A DNA stretch of 64,000 nucleotides from Sphaeramia orbicularis (GCF_902148855.1 NC_043965.1:26854023-26918022); one strand, 5' to 3'; positions 1 to 21,195 are shown, numbered from the stretch's first letter. A program made the numbers and translations. Notes: a model not told the origin generated them from the letters alone.

Positions 1-621
1 TGTTTGGAGAGGTTATGGATCAAGGTAAAGTTCATCCGCACAACAAACAGAGGCACACAGCGCACATGGGGACATGCAAGAACACACCCACTATCACCCA
101 CAGTGAGGGTGCAAATTAGTCTTAGTCTCCTCTCTGTGTGCCGTTTCACTCCTGCGGTGCTGCTTTGAGTAAAAATGATGGGTCTGCGGCAATGATGCAC
201 CCACAGAAGGGTGCGCCATCTAATTTGTATAACATTAAAGTCTTTACCTTTTAACATCATCCGAATCGATTATCTGTCTATACATAGGCTATTTTTTCAG
301 TACCTGAAGATGCATTCTTATTTGTGCAGGATTAATCTTTCAGGCTGGTAAAAAGATTTATTTGTAAAGTTATATGTCGAGATGCGGACTCTGCATTCGG
401 CCACGGGTGTCGGTCCGTTAACAAAAGATGTGACGCTGCATCTGTCCTTTGTCCTCAAGAAAAGCACCATACTATGTGTACGCACCAGGCAGAGTAATAA
501 CCTATGTGACAGTCAATTACATATGCACATCACAAGTGAGTGACTTCAGCACCACGGACAGAGAACTTTGCGCTTTGTTCATTTACAGAAGTTAGTTGGT
601 TTTAGTTGAAGTTTTACTGAC
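1..621 (-). other. Neurofilament intron 1 (5' part)
   Basis: On the minus strand this follows the GTCAGT donor at 616-621. I see no exon 2-like sequence (coil 2 start) in it, so the second exon must lie beyond the left edge. No repeats or RNA genes were recognised. Confidence 0.6.
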
Positions 622-1372
622 CCTTAAACCATTCCTCCGCGTGAGTGGCACTCTTCGTTGCGTGACTGTCCAGCTGCGCGCGGATCTCTCGCAGTGCGGT
701 GGTGACGTCCGCTTTGAGCGAGTCTCGCAGATCAAAGCTCACCTGCGCGCCCTGAATCTGCGCGAGGAGCTCAGCCACTTCTTCTTCGTGGTTCTTTTTC
801 AGAAAATCCGATTCCTCCTCTAGGGCACGGAGCTTCTTGTCCAACTCGAGCCTTGCCAGCCGGCACTCCTCAACATACTTCTTCATGGCGCGCGCGGCGG
901 CCTCCAACTCTTCCCGGTTGCGCGCCTCATCCTCCAGCCGGGCTCTCAGGTGCTGGATGTCTTCCTCCAGGTGTTCATGCTCCAGAGCAGCGCGGGCTTT
1001 CTCTCCGGTCAACTGTTGCAGGAGACCCCTCAGGTCGCCCAACTCTCTCTCATAGTGCTCCCCGACAGAGGCGCGCCCAGCCTGGTTCTGTCGCAGCGCA
1101 GCCGCCTCGGCCTCTAAGTTGCGGTTGTGCATCTCCAAGTTCCGCACCTTGTCAATGTAGCCGGCGAACCGGTCGTTCAGAGCCTGAAGAATCTCTTTCT
1201 CGCTTCTACGAGTCATGTCACCGTTGAAGGCGTCCACGCTGTCAACGGAGGACGGCTGGCTGTACGTGAGGCGGCGGCGCTGTGAGTGGAAGCCGCTGGA
1301 GGACACGGAGGCCGGCCGAGCCTTGCGGTATGCAGTCGGCCCAAAGTAGTGATGATCCACCGTGAAACTCAT
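622..1372 (-). CDS. nefh: Neurofilament heavy-like protein, exon 1 (partial gene)
   Basis: This exon encodes the head and most of coil 1 of a type IV intermediate filament protein, a structural component of axons. It gives 250 codons plus one base. A short Ser/Arg-rich head (about residues 1-53) contains SSSGFHS. The coil 1A start motif LNDRFAGYIDKV is at about 65-76, followed by heptad-rich coil 1B ending in LREIRAQLDSHA and AEEWFK. The stretch QAGRASVGEHYERE and the head motif resemble vertebrate NEFH more than NEFM or internexin. The exon ends at a GTCAGT donor in phase 1, so the next codon would be Val or Gly, matching the family's EEWF-R-V junction. The start codon lies about 50 bases after a TATA box. 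Coil 2 and the KSP-rich tail, which would settle heavy versus medium, lie off the left edge. GC content is high compared with the flanks. Family assignment is certain; the heavy paralogue is likely. Confidence 0.85.
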
Positions 1373-1422
1373 GTTGGTGGGGCCGGAGGAGAAGTGACTG
1401 CAGCAGGAGGGGAAGAGTTGAG

Positions 1423-1430
1423 CTTATATA
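1423..1430 (-). promoter_or_regulatory. TATA box of the neurofilament gene
   Basis: Read on the minus strand this is TATATAAG, about 50 bases upstream of the neurofilament start codon. That spacing predicts a transcription start near 1395-1400 and a very short 5' leader. A TATA box fits a tissue-restricted gene. Confidence 0.6.
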
Positions 1431-4400
1431 GGAGGGAGGGAAAACTCAGGAGTCAGCACCGGGATGCTCTGTTGTTAAAGAGATATCACCTCAAACTCAG
1501 ATTCACTCACATGCATGATATGCACGGAGTGGTGTTCTCTTTAAATGTATTCAAGAAGTGTATTTTCACTAAACAACGAACCTGCAAGTTCTCTATAGAT
1601 TTTATTTCATGCAAATTATTTTCAAACATCACTTTTCATTGCTTTCTATTTGAGGATGTTTTGTGCATAAAAAACAACTTAGATTGTGACTGACTGAAAA
1701 TGAACTGTTTTATTATCATCTGGACACTGCAGAACTTTAATTAATGATGAATTATTCATTGTTTCAGACACTGTGTCAGACAGTTGTAGAAACATTAATT
1801 TTTGTACTTTATGCTGTAGCCCCCTGAAATCTGTGTGAACTAACTGTGTGAATGCGCGGTGTGTTCTGCTGATGCTCTGTAGCTTCACTGCTGCAGTGTG
1901 AGTTTGCAGATCCACGCAAACCCCCCTGGGGCTCAAGTCAACCACTGAGCCATTGACAGTCTCTCCTCCTCTTTTCATCTACTCACACACACTTTCTGAC
2001 ACACACAAAACACAACAATCAAAGGTTTGCTTGTTTTTTTTGTTTTTTTTGTTTTGTTTTTTTTTAATACAGCACAAACATCTCATATTATCAGCCAGCG
2101 TTTTCTGCCTGGTTTATGTGCCAGACGAATACAATTCATCTCCAGATCTGCAGATCCACTGTCAGAAACCCACATCGATGACTCTAAAGAACTAACTAAA
2201 AAATAACTAGGCCTACATAAATGAGTAAATTAACAAATAAACAAGTTAAAGCAGTTGGAGTACAGAAAACCCTAAACTTTACAGTTCATATAGGATGTTG
2301 TTACTGAGCTACGATGATACAGCATTCACACAAACTGTGTCTGCTGATCCAAAGGGATGTCTGCTCTGAGAATACCAGAAGAAGAGCACGTACAGCACCT
2401 ATTGATTACTCAAATGCAGGGTGACTGAGTTTACCTTGCATACCTTAAAGGAGCAGAGAAAACCGTGTATATGCCTTCCCCTTGAGATCCGTTGGACATC
2501 AGATGGGTCAGCACTGTCATTTCTCTTGATCAGCTGTTCTTCTTCCCTGTGAACATGCGTGTTGTCAGTTCAATGACAAAGAGGGGACCACATGGCACTC
2601 AAGCCCTAAGCCTGCCCTCCAGCTACTCTGACATGTGGTTTATTAGAAAATGTTCTTAAATATCCTTTCTTACAGAGAAACCCTGTGCAGTGTTATTTTC
2701 TCGAGTATACTGCATTATGAGCTGATGCTGCATATTCCAATGAAACATATTCTTGCAGTGTGGTTTGTATCACATCTCAGAAGCCCCAAGGGATGAGAGG
2801 CAGGCAGGACAGAAATAACATGCGTCACACACATCCCTCCCCCTGCACTGCCTTTATGTTTTATAAATGAGGATAATGGAGCAGAGTGGGCAGAATGGCA
2901 ATTTTATGAGGATTTCATGTTCTCATGTTCCTTAACACATTGTTACTTAAACCATTTGCAAAGAGCTGAAGTCTACATAAAGATGACCAATTCTTGTGTT
3001 ACAATACGCCTGGAGAAATGCTTGAAAACATGGCCAGATTTGAGGCTCAGCAACAGTGATGAAAATGATGATGGTCAGAGTGTGTATTCATTGGAAAAAT
3101 CGCAAAGAATTTATGATCTATACCAGTCCAGTTGAACCGAGAAGAACTACCAAGAAGAATTTATGAGTCAATTACTTAATTTGTGGATCACTGATCAACA
3201 ACTACATGAGGTGGAACTTCTAAATATTTTGTCTCCTCAGATTTAAACATTACATACATTGTTGTAAATAGAATATTTCCATGTGAGTTTATGTCAGAGT
3301 GTGAGCCAAGTGATAGAAACAGTCCAGTGACAGTCCATAAACAATACAAATTTAGACATCGCTGGCTTCTAAAAGGGGTATCTTAAATAGTGCATTAGGG
3401 AATTATTTGTATAGTCCAAACCTCTACAAGAAAGCTTGACATCTTGCCATGCAAATGACATTGAAAGCTCAGTTGGATGCTTTTGCTTTGTGATGACCTT
3501 GTCACTGAAAGGATGGATGGAAAGAGAGGAGGCAGGAAGGAGTAGGCAGAGATGGAAAATAGCACAATCGATGCAGAGGAAATTGCCAGAAAAAGTGAAA
3601 CCCTGAACCAGGGAAATGAAATACATGAAGAACAGGAAGTAAAGTTATTTCATGCATGTTTGTGTGTGCTATATACATGCATGCATATTAATGTGGTTGT
3701 AAGAGTGTGGGTAGTGACGGTGGGGAGTTTCCTCCTTTTTCCACTGTGTTATATTTAGGGCTTTCTGTGATTTGAGACAATGACAGACAGGCGGAGGCTG
3801 TGAAGAAGCCAGACAAAGGCAGGGGTGAGGAAGTGATGATGCTCTGGAGGCCTGACTGAGGAGAAGAGAGGAGAGAAGGACGAGGCCCTGGGTGAGAAAA
3901 GAGGGAGTCACCTTGGGAGGGACGACCAGAAAAATGGCTGTCCTGGCAGTCTCAAGCATGACTCAGCTGTAATACAATTAAAGGCCTGTCATTGTGTTTA
4001 CTTGCTTTAGAGGAGTATTTGTGTAGAAGGACATGCTTGTGTGTGCATATATGTGGTGCAGTATACCACGTGTGCACAATGCTGTTTTGCAGGAATGAAT
4101 GCCATCTTTCAAAGGCTACTTCAATGGAACTGTGTATTTTTGTATGTGCATAAGTAATTCAAAGGTTAATGACCACCAGAACCGCCTGAATTTAGAGTCT
4201 GTGAGATATTCAATGACTGAAGTTTCCAGAACACTACTTAGCATATCTGCCACAGCACCATCTGCTGGACACAGTGCAGGTTGCAGGTGTAGTTTTGGGA
4301 TATGGCCGCAGGGGGCAGCACCGCCGATAACCTGAAGTCATCTGTACTTCCTGTCTACCAGACCGTAAACAGGACGGACGAGGGAAAGTTTAAACAAATG

Positions 4401-4431
4401 ACTACAAACGTAGGACAAAACAACTGCTGTA
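1431..4431. other. Intergenic region between the divergent nefh and fancg genes
   Basis: About 3 kb without a recognisable gene. It holds a T-rich run near 2030-2066 and scattered short open frames with no family resemblance and no matching splice sites. The right end (about 4340-4431) is the fancg promoter; no TATA box was seen there. Confidence 0.55.
4254..4320. promoter_or_regulatory. Two CTCF-like motifs in opposite orientation
   Basis: Minus-strand CCAGCAGATGGTGCT (about 4254-4268) and plus-strand core AGGGGGCAGCA (about 4310-4320) both resemble the CTCF consensus, each with mismatches. They lie just upstream of fancg, between it and the neurofilament gene. This is motif resemblance only. 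Confidence 0.3.
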
Positions 4432-7400
4432 ATGGCACATAAATTATATAAACCCGTTTCTTTGTTGGATACATGGATCCAGGAAAACAACAACCTAGTA
4501 AACAAATGGAAGGTATGCTAAAATAATAATAGCTATAGCCTCTTCAGCTACATTAGTTTCTGTAGCTTCGAAGTAGAGAAACTTAAATGTTACAGAAACT
4601 GTATGTGAGCTCGTTAATGTCGATGCTCATGATGTCTTATTTATCATATTAAAATACTATCTGTGCTTTGAGATCTTCACAAACTGCTGTAACTGTCATT
4701 TTATAGTGTTGATATAACGTTTAACAATACATCACATTTTATAAATTTACCTTTCACCTCAGCATGGAAACTGCTCTAATTTGCACCTGAACGTTGCATC
4801 TGATTTTTTTTTTTTTTTTTTACACATAATTGTATACTATAAACATATATTCACTCCCATGTTGTCATTCCTGTTTTATTTTATACTGCTATTTATGCTC
4901 AGGGTCAGAATATTAGATCACACCTGTAATTAAACTTGCATTTAAATATTTGTCATTCTATTGTTGATTATGACGTTATATCATACAGTTTCGCTCTAGA
5001 CATCAGTAAAGTGTATCTTTATGACAAATATGAACCTCTAAGTTGTAGAGGAATAGCAGTGGAAGGTGTTATAAATGTATTTTTCAACTTGAAAACAATT
5101 TTAAGCAAATAATAATACATTTCATTAATAATACAGTTCATAATACATAGTACATAATTCATTAATAATAATACAGTTCATTACCATAACTGTTTATTGT
5201 CAAAGTAACTGATTTGCTTTCATCTCATCATTTCAGCAGCAAGAGGGGGGAATGAATACTTGGAACCAAGACCAGAGCAACCTCAAATGCCTTTCCTCTG
5301 AGTTTCACAAACTTTTAATGAAAATCCAAGGTGCTCCATCTCTTATAAAAATCTTCATTTTAGGCCTCTTTTTTATGTTGAGCACGTCATCTTTTATCTG
5401 TGTTTCACGTCATCTTTTATCTTCATGTCTGATGTATCCCATGCCCCTCACTTTCAGGTGTGCCGCTTCTTGCGGATCACGCTCAGCTGGAGCTGACAGT
5501 GATGTACAATGCCTGTGTGTACTCTGTTGCTCTATCACAGTTTTCAGAAGCAGAACTGCTGTTCGCACAAGCCACAGAGAGAGGTAGGCCTTCTGAGAGT
5601 TAACAACAGAATCAAATGTTGAGAGACCTGCATCCATTGTCAGGTCTGCTATCATTATTGTCTGTCACCATCTCTACAGTTCTTCAGATGAGGGGGGAGA
5701 AACCTGTCACTTCAGACCCTCCTGTGTTTTGGAGAAAAATCATGAAATCACTGAAAGACACAGATTTAAATGCCTCAATCCACTGGCTTCTCTGTCTGCA
5801 GTGGGCAGTCTGGTTGGCGACGTGCAGGCTAAAAATGATCCTGGAACTTCAGGTAGGATACTGTTTCTCTGTGTGCATTACTACTCACCTGTTAAGTGTT
5901 GTTTCTTTCTAATTGATTTCTTTTTTTCCTTTCTGAGACTCTGTGTTATTTTATGTTGGAGACAATGCCTCATACCAGCCACTAATCAGTAAATAGATTT
6001 ACAGTTAAAGCCCACAGAGAGAGTAAAACAAAAATACTTTAGTCTTAAAAACTTTTTTTTTTTTAAAAAAGCACCATATAAATGTTAACATTCTTTTGAA
6101 CAGCTGAGGTTTCCTCCATCTCCTGTTTTACCAATACTTTAGACAAAGCACATTGCACATTTACCAGAAAGCTACTGTGTCCACAATTATGTATCAAAGG
6201 TTAAGGTCTATAATATGATCAAGAAGAGTAAAAATTGTAATGCAAAATTTTTATATTTGTACATGAGTTTTACAGGTCTAGTCATATTAATTACTTCTCA
6301 GCCTTAAAGAAAAACTCTGTAAGTTTTCTTTTTTTCTTGTGATGTAGGAGGAGTTGTCTTCTGCATTAGACTTGCTCTGTACTGAAGTATGTGATGACAG
6401 GAGGAGGAAGGGGAAGTCACCTGACACTCCACTGTTGGTGTTGGACCCAAGAAGGCTTGTTGAGTTATTGCGTGTCTGCACTTTAATTGCTCATGGTCAG
6501 CAACATTAATAGCTTTTTAAGTCTATTTTCCGGAATGTAATATTATACAGCGCCTATGCTGTAGAGTTAATATCTGCTTGAGTGACAGACTTTGATGTTG
6601 CCCTCTAGTAAAGATCCTGTACTGCTTATGCTAGTAAAATACATTTTATTAGACAGATCTAGGTTACATACTATATTCCAGCAATGCATTAATACTGTAT
6701 ACTTCGTTTGTTTGTATTATTACCTCCACCAGGAGGTATTGTGATCACTTTGCTTTGTGTGTGTGCGTGTTTGTTTGTTTGTTAGCAAGATAACTCAAAA
6801 AGTTATGGACAGATTTTCATGAAATTTTCAGGAAATGTTGATACTGGCACAAGGAAGAAATGATTACATTTTGGTGGTGATCGGGGGGGGGGGCAGATCT
6901 CTCTTGGCAGAGGTCTGCGCTCTCTGAGTGCTTTTCTTGTTGTCATTGTATTTTGTCTGTGTTCTGTTTCATTTATCAAGGTGCAGAAAAACTGAGTGAG
7001 GGTGAGAGTTCAGAAGCACTAAACGATCTGCAGAACGCTTCCTCCCTGCCAGCTCCCAGGACTCTAGTAGCCTACACACACCTCCTGTCAGGCTCCTGCT
7101 TTGCACACATGGTAAACAGAAATACAAAACACACTCTACATGACTCTTTCATGAAAAAATAGGGCCAATGGCCCTGTAGCTTACCGGCCAAATTAAAAGC
7201 TTTGGGAAATGTATCCAGATGCCATTTATTATCACCCAGTTATGTGTATTTATTATATTACAGAAATAGCCCATGTTTTGGTCATATTCCAATCAGATCT
7301 GTAAAAAATTCAATTTCCGACTTGATATCATTCATACTTACTAATTTATTGGATCAAACCACTTCCTCTGTGTTTTAATGGGAAAATTTTTCAAAGTCAC

Positions 7401-10400
7401 ACCAAATCTAGAATCAGATCCGGATGGAAATAATTTCAATACCTTGTGTTGACATCATCATAAAGAAGCTGTATACCAAGCTTGAAGTCAATCAGAACTG
7501 TAGTTTCGGAGAAAAAGATGATTGAAATTTTTTCCCCATAAGAGCCCATGTTAAATTTTCCGTAAGTTCCCAGATCCAGAAGAAGATCCTGATCAGCATG
7601 TGGCCATTGTGTTTTGGTCATCTCCCCATCAGGGCTGGACTGTAGAAATTTTAACTTGATATCATTTATATTTACTGAGTTATTGCATCGATCCACTTCC
7701 TATCTCTTATAATGGGGAAATTTTTCAAATTCGCACCAAATCCAGAATCAGATCCGGATCCAAATAATTTCACTAAATTTTGTTGACATCATCATAAAGA
7801 AGCTGTATACCAAGTTTGAAGTCAATCGGAATTGTAGTTTTGGAGAAGAAGACGATTGAAGTTTTTGTAACGGACGACAGATGACTACGACAGACGATGA
7901 CGACGACGACGGACACCGTATGATGACAATAGCTTGCGGCCTGTCGGCCGGTAAGCTAAAAACAGGATCTGTAAGAGTGTGTTTTTTTATTTTACTCCCC
8001 AGAGCCACCCTCAGATGGCACTGCAGTGTTACAGGAAGGCACTGGAAACTGATTGTCATTGTGTAAGCGCTCTTTATCAGAGCATGCTCGTCTACAGACA
8101 ACTGAGAAACACACCTGCTGAGATACAAGCGCTTCGGTTGCTGCACTCAGTGAGTAACACAAATACTGTGAGCATACTGCAGATAGAGGGGAAACAAGAC
8201 AAAAATACTTTTGTGGCTCTGTATAAAGGAATAGATCATTTTTTATTCTAAATGTTTGCATATATAGTGCATAATTTTTAGTTATTCAAGTTAAACAATC
8301 AATTTCAGACATACTCCTATGTATGTGGACCAGTATACTGAAATAGGAAACCTTCTTTGTCCCTCAGGCTTTGATGTTGCCATCTGCTACGGAGCCTGTT
8401 ATAGCAGGTACCCATCTCCTGTCCCAATCTCTACTGCTCTGCAGCCAATCCCTGAGCAGCTTCCTCTCAGTCCCCTCTGCCCTCTCTGTCCTTCACAGTC
8501 TGGCTTTGAAGTGTGTGCTCCATGGAAGGTGAGAAGACTAGCCTGTCGCTGTCTGTTGGTCTCTTTCACTGACACCTGATCACTGCTAAAAATAACAAAA
8601 CATAGATTAAGATAATAATAGCACACATATAGTGTACACTGTATTCTTTAGTGAAATGGCTGTGGTTCCTTTTGCTGTAGGGTGTCAGAGGGAGTAGAAC
8701 ATTATCTGGACCTGCTGGCTGTTCTTCACTCAGAAGATCAACATCAAGTAAGACTTTAACGTTAACAACAGGTAACATAATTTTAAGATGATTATGAGTG
8801 TCTAAATTATTAATTTAAGATCTGAAGAGTAAAATGTTATAATCTGTCCAAGTAGTAAGAAGTTGCAGTTATTGAGTAAAATACTTTCCAATATATCATT
8901 ACAAATGAAGAACTGTGTTGCCAAAGATGGACCAGCCTACAAATCTTATGCACCAGATGTGAGGGAACATGCAGGTTTTGTGCAAACCCCAGCAAAAATC
9001 ATATTAGAATTTTTAGGTTTTGTTCTGTGAAAATTAAATTCAAAATGTTGCAGTTGCCAATAACATTGTGACTATGGAATGGCTATAAAATATTATTTGA
9101 TTGGTTTTTTTTTTTTTGCAGATTATTGAGTAATCAGTTCCTCTTGGGAGTTGATCTGAATCTTTATCCTTCTTGAAAAGGGAACTCGTTTGGGTTCCTC
9201 CAACTACAAGCCCAGTTCATTTAAACATTTTGTAGGTGTTAGGTGATAAGTGAACAGGTTAACTACTAGGAAAGAGACACCATCTTGGCTCCATCTGAGA
9301 GATAAGAGTTTATCAATATTTGATTGGTGTATGTCTTTGTCACAGGTGAGTTCTAAGGCTCCTCACCTCCCTAGGCTACCTGAACTCTACCTTGAGGCTG
9401 GTGCTGCCTTGCTCATGGTCCAGCGGCCGGATGATTGCATTACACTGTGTGAGGAAGTAATCAACACAACACAGGACCTCCTGCCAGAGAGGGTGGTTTT
9501 AGAGGAGCCAGAGCAGAAGGGTGAGGCCATAAATGGGGATGTGTGTGCAGAGCATGAGGACAAGGTGGAGATGCTTCTCTGGTCCGGGGCCGCGTATCTC
9601 CTCCAGGGACACTGCCACACTCATCTGAAGGACTGGAAACAAGCCATGACTCACTACACAAGGTCTGTGAAATGCAATCACCTTTATTTGTACCATCACT
9701 TTTACTACTGTTTTAAAAAAAATGAAACATCACATTCTGCATTGCAGATGTATGAACCTGCTGATGAAGGTGCGCTTTAAAAAGATAGGTGAGTACTCTG
9801 GTATAAATCATACATTAATAGAAATCTCCCTTTAACATGTCCTCTACCCACGGTTTACTTTCTGTCTCCAAATGCAGGATGTCAGCCACAGATCCTGAGT
9901 GCAGACATGGTTGATGAGCAGGGCACAGACCTGTGTGTCCTCCAGAGGCTGAAGGGTCTTTCACTCTGTGGTAGAGGCATCTGCTTCATACAGACAGATC
10001 AGCTCAGAGAGGCACTGAGAGACCTTCAGCTCAGTCTGCAGGCATTCCCAGGTATGGGCACCACAGCTCTAACTTAATGAGCTATTTAGCAGAGCTTGAC
10101 TCTATTTTTGACACAGGATTACTGCCAGTGCACTATTACAGTGGTAAATTGTTGAATAGAGTCAAGTTAAGAAGAGCCATTCACAGGTGTTTTGGTCTTT
10201 TACTTGGGGCTTATTATTAGCAACTAATCTATTTACTTTCTCTTTATTATACTATATTTTTATGGTTATTTTCACGACTGATACCAATTTCACTTATTAC
10301 TACTTATTAATAGTATTTTATCAATATTTATTTAGTATCAGCTTTCACTTGGAACTGGAGCAATTTTATACGTACTTATTCCTACCTGCTCCCCTCCCAC

Positions 10401-11960
10401 TAGCTCTACCGTACATTCCCACAATTAAATAAATAATACCAAGAATAGACATAATAGCCATCTACTGAAAAGGAAAAGTAATAGTAATAATGATGATAAT
10501 AATATACATTCTTTGAAAGAATGAAATGGAGGAATTATAAAAAAAATCAGTGCGTTGACGTTGATCAGAACCGTAAATAAAGACACAGAGGCAGCTGCAT
10601 CATGCACAAAGTAGAATGTATTTAAATCCTTCCAAAAAATCAATACGTATAATTGTGAAGATGTGAATATTGGATCCTGTAATCTCTCTATGCCTTCTAT
10701 ATAGTACCAGTTGATATTTATTGGTTATACTGAATACAAAAATACTTACAGAGTAAAACACAGGCACGTGACACAAAAGGGAAATAACCCCATCCATAAG
10801 GTATGAAGGGGCTGCTGAATGGTTTGAGGAAGGTAATGTGACTCATGCTGTGACCACACTCACCAACACCTTTAAACCACACTTAATGTTGGTTTTTCAC
10901 TTGTCATCAGAATACAATAGAATAGAATCGTAAGCATTTTAATTACATTGTCTTTACAAAGGGCATTAGGAATTAGTCTTTGATATGTGTGCAAATAAAC
11001 ATCCATCACAATCAGTCAGAAGAAGGAAAAAAGAACAGGAATTTTGTCTTTCTTAACTTTAAAATTTTTTATTGTGTTTCTTGATATACTATGCTCAGAA
11101 TGGGTTTAGGATCCAGTGAACTTTTTGGTCTTACCATTATATCAAATGTTCTGTTTTAGTTTAGCTTCATAGGTCAGTATTTCATAAGATCCCACGTGAA
11201 CAAAAAACACAACAGCCAGACAGATAAGCATAAAAGAAACAGAGACTACATCATGTAACACAATATATGGAGTTAAAAGACTAAATAGAAAAACAAAGAA
11301 GATTTAGAAAATGTAAAATGTTTCTACATGGCCATTTAAGATGATTATAAGCAAGAATCAGTAGAACATAAAGCTTCAAACTGTATCTTTTATCTTTATA
11401 TCTTACATTTGATGTTACACATACAACAATCGTCTTCATTGATGACTTCAGACATATACATGAACCTGTGCCAGAAGGCTATAGTGAATCTGTGCTTATC
11501 TTGCATGGTCCTCAGCTGGTGCATGTCATCATCGCTGTACTGTATGTGTTGTCAGAGTGTGTGGGTGCTGGCCTGTGGTGTGGTGAAGTACTGTGGAGGC
11601 TTGGCAGGAGACAGGAGGCAGCAGCCTGTTGGGAAAAGACGTGGAGCTTCACCACACAATCCACCGCTGAGTAAGACAACTGTCATTCTCATGTTCATTA
11701 TCATCTCTAAATGTGTGGTCCAATTCAATGATATGTACCCCTAAGCCTTTTTTACAGTTGAGTAGATGATGTGGTTCCATGTAATTGAATCAGATTTTGT
11801 CAGCACATTGGTGATAAAATGTGTTTGACTATTGACTTGAAGACTTGCATGTGTTTTGTGTTGCAGGAATATTCGATTGTACTTGCAGGAACCCCAGACT
11901 GGCCCTTTGCTGGACTCCATAGAGCTTCGACAGAAAATACAGGAACTTGTTCCAACTTAA
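4432..11960 (+). CDS. fancg: Fanconi anemia group G protein (TPR scaffold of the FA core complex)
   Basis: FANCG is a tetratricopeptide-repeat scaffold in the nuclear FA core ubiquitin ligase, which monoubiquitinates FANCD2-FANCI during interstrand crosslink repair. Coding exons by eye: 4432-4512, 5237-5330, 5458-5583, 5680-5852, 6348-6495, 6981-7111, 8003-8149, 8368-8528, 8681-8747, 9346-9662, 9748-9788, 9878-10051, 11556-11670, 11867-11960. All junctions keep frame and give 622 aa, the human length. Matches to human include the N-terminal LDTWIQENNNLVNKWK, LELTVMYNA, the helix around SHPQMALQCYRKAL, GVEHYLDLLAVL, CITLCEEV, and the C-terminal RRQEAAACWEKTW. Helical TPR-like pairs run through most of the chain. 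The exon 13 start at 11556 was chosen because it restores the human spacing from the preceding Pro to RRQEA; an in-frame AG at 11473-11474 is an alternative. The gene is fast-evolving, so identity is modest, but architecture and linkage to vcp support it. Confidence 0.92.
6719..6939 (+). repeat. Interspersed terminal-repeat element, copy A (fancg intron 5)
   Basis: About 220 bases running from TTACCTCCACCAGGAGGT through TTAGCAAGATAACTCAAAAA and a G run, to GGCAGAGGTCTGCGCTCTC and GAGTGCTTTTCT. The same ends recur at 17618-18190, 41346-41568 and 42685-43067. It codes for nothing, and I could not assign a superfamily. The inverted relation of ACCTCCGCC at one end to GGCGGAGGT at the other suggests a non-autonomous DNA element. 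Confidence 0.75.
7171..7966 (+). mobile_element. Non-autonomous DNA element with internal duplication (fancg intron 6)
   Basis: The left end carries TAGCTTACCGGCC (about 7177-7189) and the right end its inverted copy GGCCGGTAAGCTA (about 7946-7958), so the ends form a 13-base terminal inverted repeat. Inside are two similar direct units of about 255 bases (about 7275-7530 and 7611-7869). Both contain TTTTGGTCAT, CACTTCCT, AATTTTTCAAA, AATCAGATCCGGAT and GACATCATCATAAAGAAGCT. A GAC/GACGA-rich stretch follows. No transposase frame is present. Confidence 0.7.
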
Positions 11961-12054
11961 CTGGACTAAAGAATTCATACTGAAAAGAAAGATTTGTCTG
12001 AGTCACCATAATGCAACCTAGAGCCTCAGAAATCATGTATCAGCTTGGACAAAA

Positions 12055-12060
12055 AATAAA
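12055..12060 (+). terminator. fancg poly(A) signal
   Basis: AATAAA lies 95 bases after the fancg stop codon, and a second AATAAA is at 12090-12095. Either would end the transcript less than 600 bases before the vcp start codon. Confidence 0.7.
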
Positions 12061-12303
12061 GCATTCTTAAAGAACTTATTTTGTTTATGAATAAAAATGC
12101 ATTGTGATTGGTAAAGTTTGTGGGTTTTTATGTATGGACACTTTAAAATGTCTTATGTGTATAATTTTTGGTTGTAAAATTGCTGTTATAACACATTTAA
12201 TGCATACAGCTGCAACTAAAACATGGTTTTCTGCTACAAGAAGACATTAAACAGACAAATTTCATAGTTTTACGGATCTTTAATATCAACGCGGTACACA
12301 CTT

Positions 12304-12510
12304 ATTGGATCAGTGAGTTTTATTGACAAGCTAAACAACCAATAAGGAAAAGGTAAATGAAACTAGTTACACCCCCCTCGTTTGCCGTTCGCCAAATTTC
12401 CACAATATTCTCGCAAACGTCAGAATGGGAGGTTTTCATTGGCTGTCGCAGTTGACGGGGCATAGCTGACCAATCAGAGTGAAGGAAGCCTCCAGCTCAC
12501 GGTATAACTA
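12304..12510 (+). promoter_or_regulatory. vcp promoter with four CCAAT boxes
   Basis: CCAAT occurs at 12339-12343 and 12470-12474, and its inverse ATTGG at 12304-12308 and 12438-12442. A weak TATA-like GGTATAAC sits at about 12500-12507. This predicts transcription starting near 12530, in the pyrimidine-rich CTGCTCTTTCGTG. Multiple CCAAT boxes, the sites bound by NF-Y, are typical of constitutive and ER-stress-linked promoters. Assignment to vcp is by position. Confidence 0.55.
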
Positions 12511-12640
12511 AAGAAAAGCACGGAAACCGCTGCTCTTTCGTGTGAAATCACTGAGAACGTTGAGTAACGAGAACCGGTTAAGCCTCTCAAACATTTAGCT
12601 AGAATTTCTTATTTATTGATAGTAATCCAGGAGGACGACC

Positions 12641-20842
<8,202 letters not shown>

Positions 20843-21195
20843 ATGTACACTGCCCCTCTGTGGTCAGTACTGGGATCACACCTGTACAAATTCTCACCAG
20901 ATTCCACATTTTTAGGACTTTGTGCTTCTTTCATGTGTTCCTTTTTTTTGTATAATTTCCCTCGGAGAAAGCATGTAGCCGCTTGGTTTGCCCTGGCTTT
21001 GATGTGGGTGGGGGTTAAGGGGATGTTGGACATGGAAGGTGAGTGACTGCAGATTTTTTTCAGTGGGGGGGGTTATTGAGTGGCCTCATTCTCAGTATAT
21101 CACAACCAACATGAATGGCTTTAGTGATGGATTCTATGCTAGACTATAAGAACGAAAAGAAAAAACATATTGCTAATGACTTCCTCTTTTTTTTA

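Noticed and set aside
853-1227. Plus-strand open frame of 124 codons
   Set aside because: It is the antisense shadow of the GC-rich neurofilament exon, with no homology or splice context of its own.
3669-3959. Minus-strand frame of 96 codons upstream of fancg
   Set aside because: Low-complexity Leu/Ser composition, no homologue recognised, no splice partner.
7881-8066. Asp-rich MTTTDDDDDDG frame
   Set aside because: It reads through the GAC-rich tail of the intron 6 mobile element and crosses the exon 7 acceptor out of frame.
7748-8146. Minus-strand open frame of 132 codons
   Set aside because: It spans the end of a non-coding mobile element and the antisense of fancg exon 7; no protein family resemblance.
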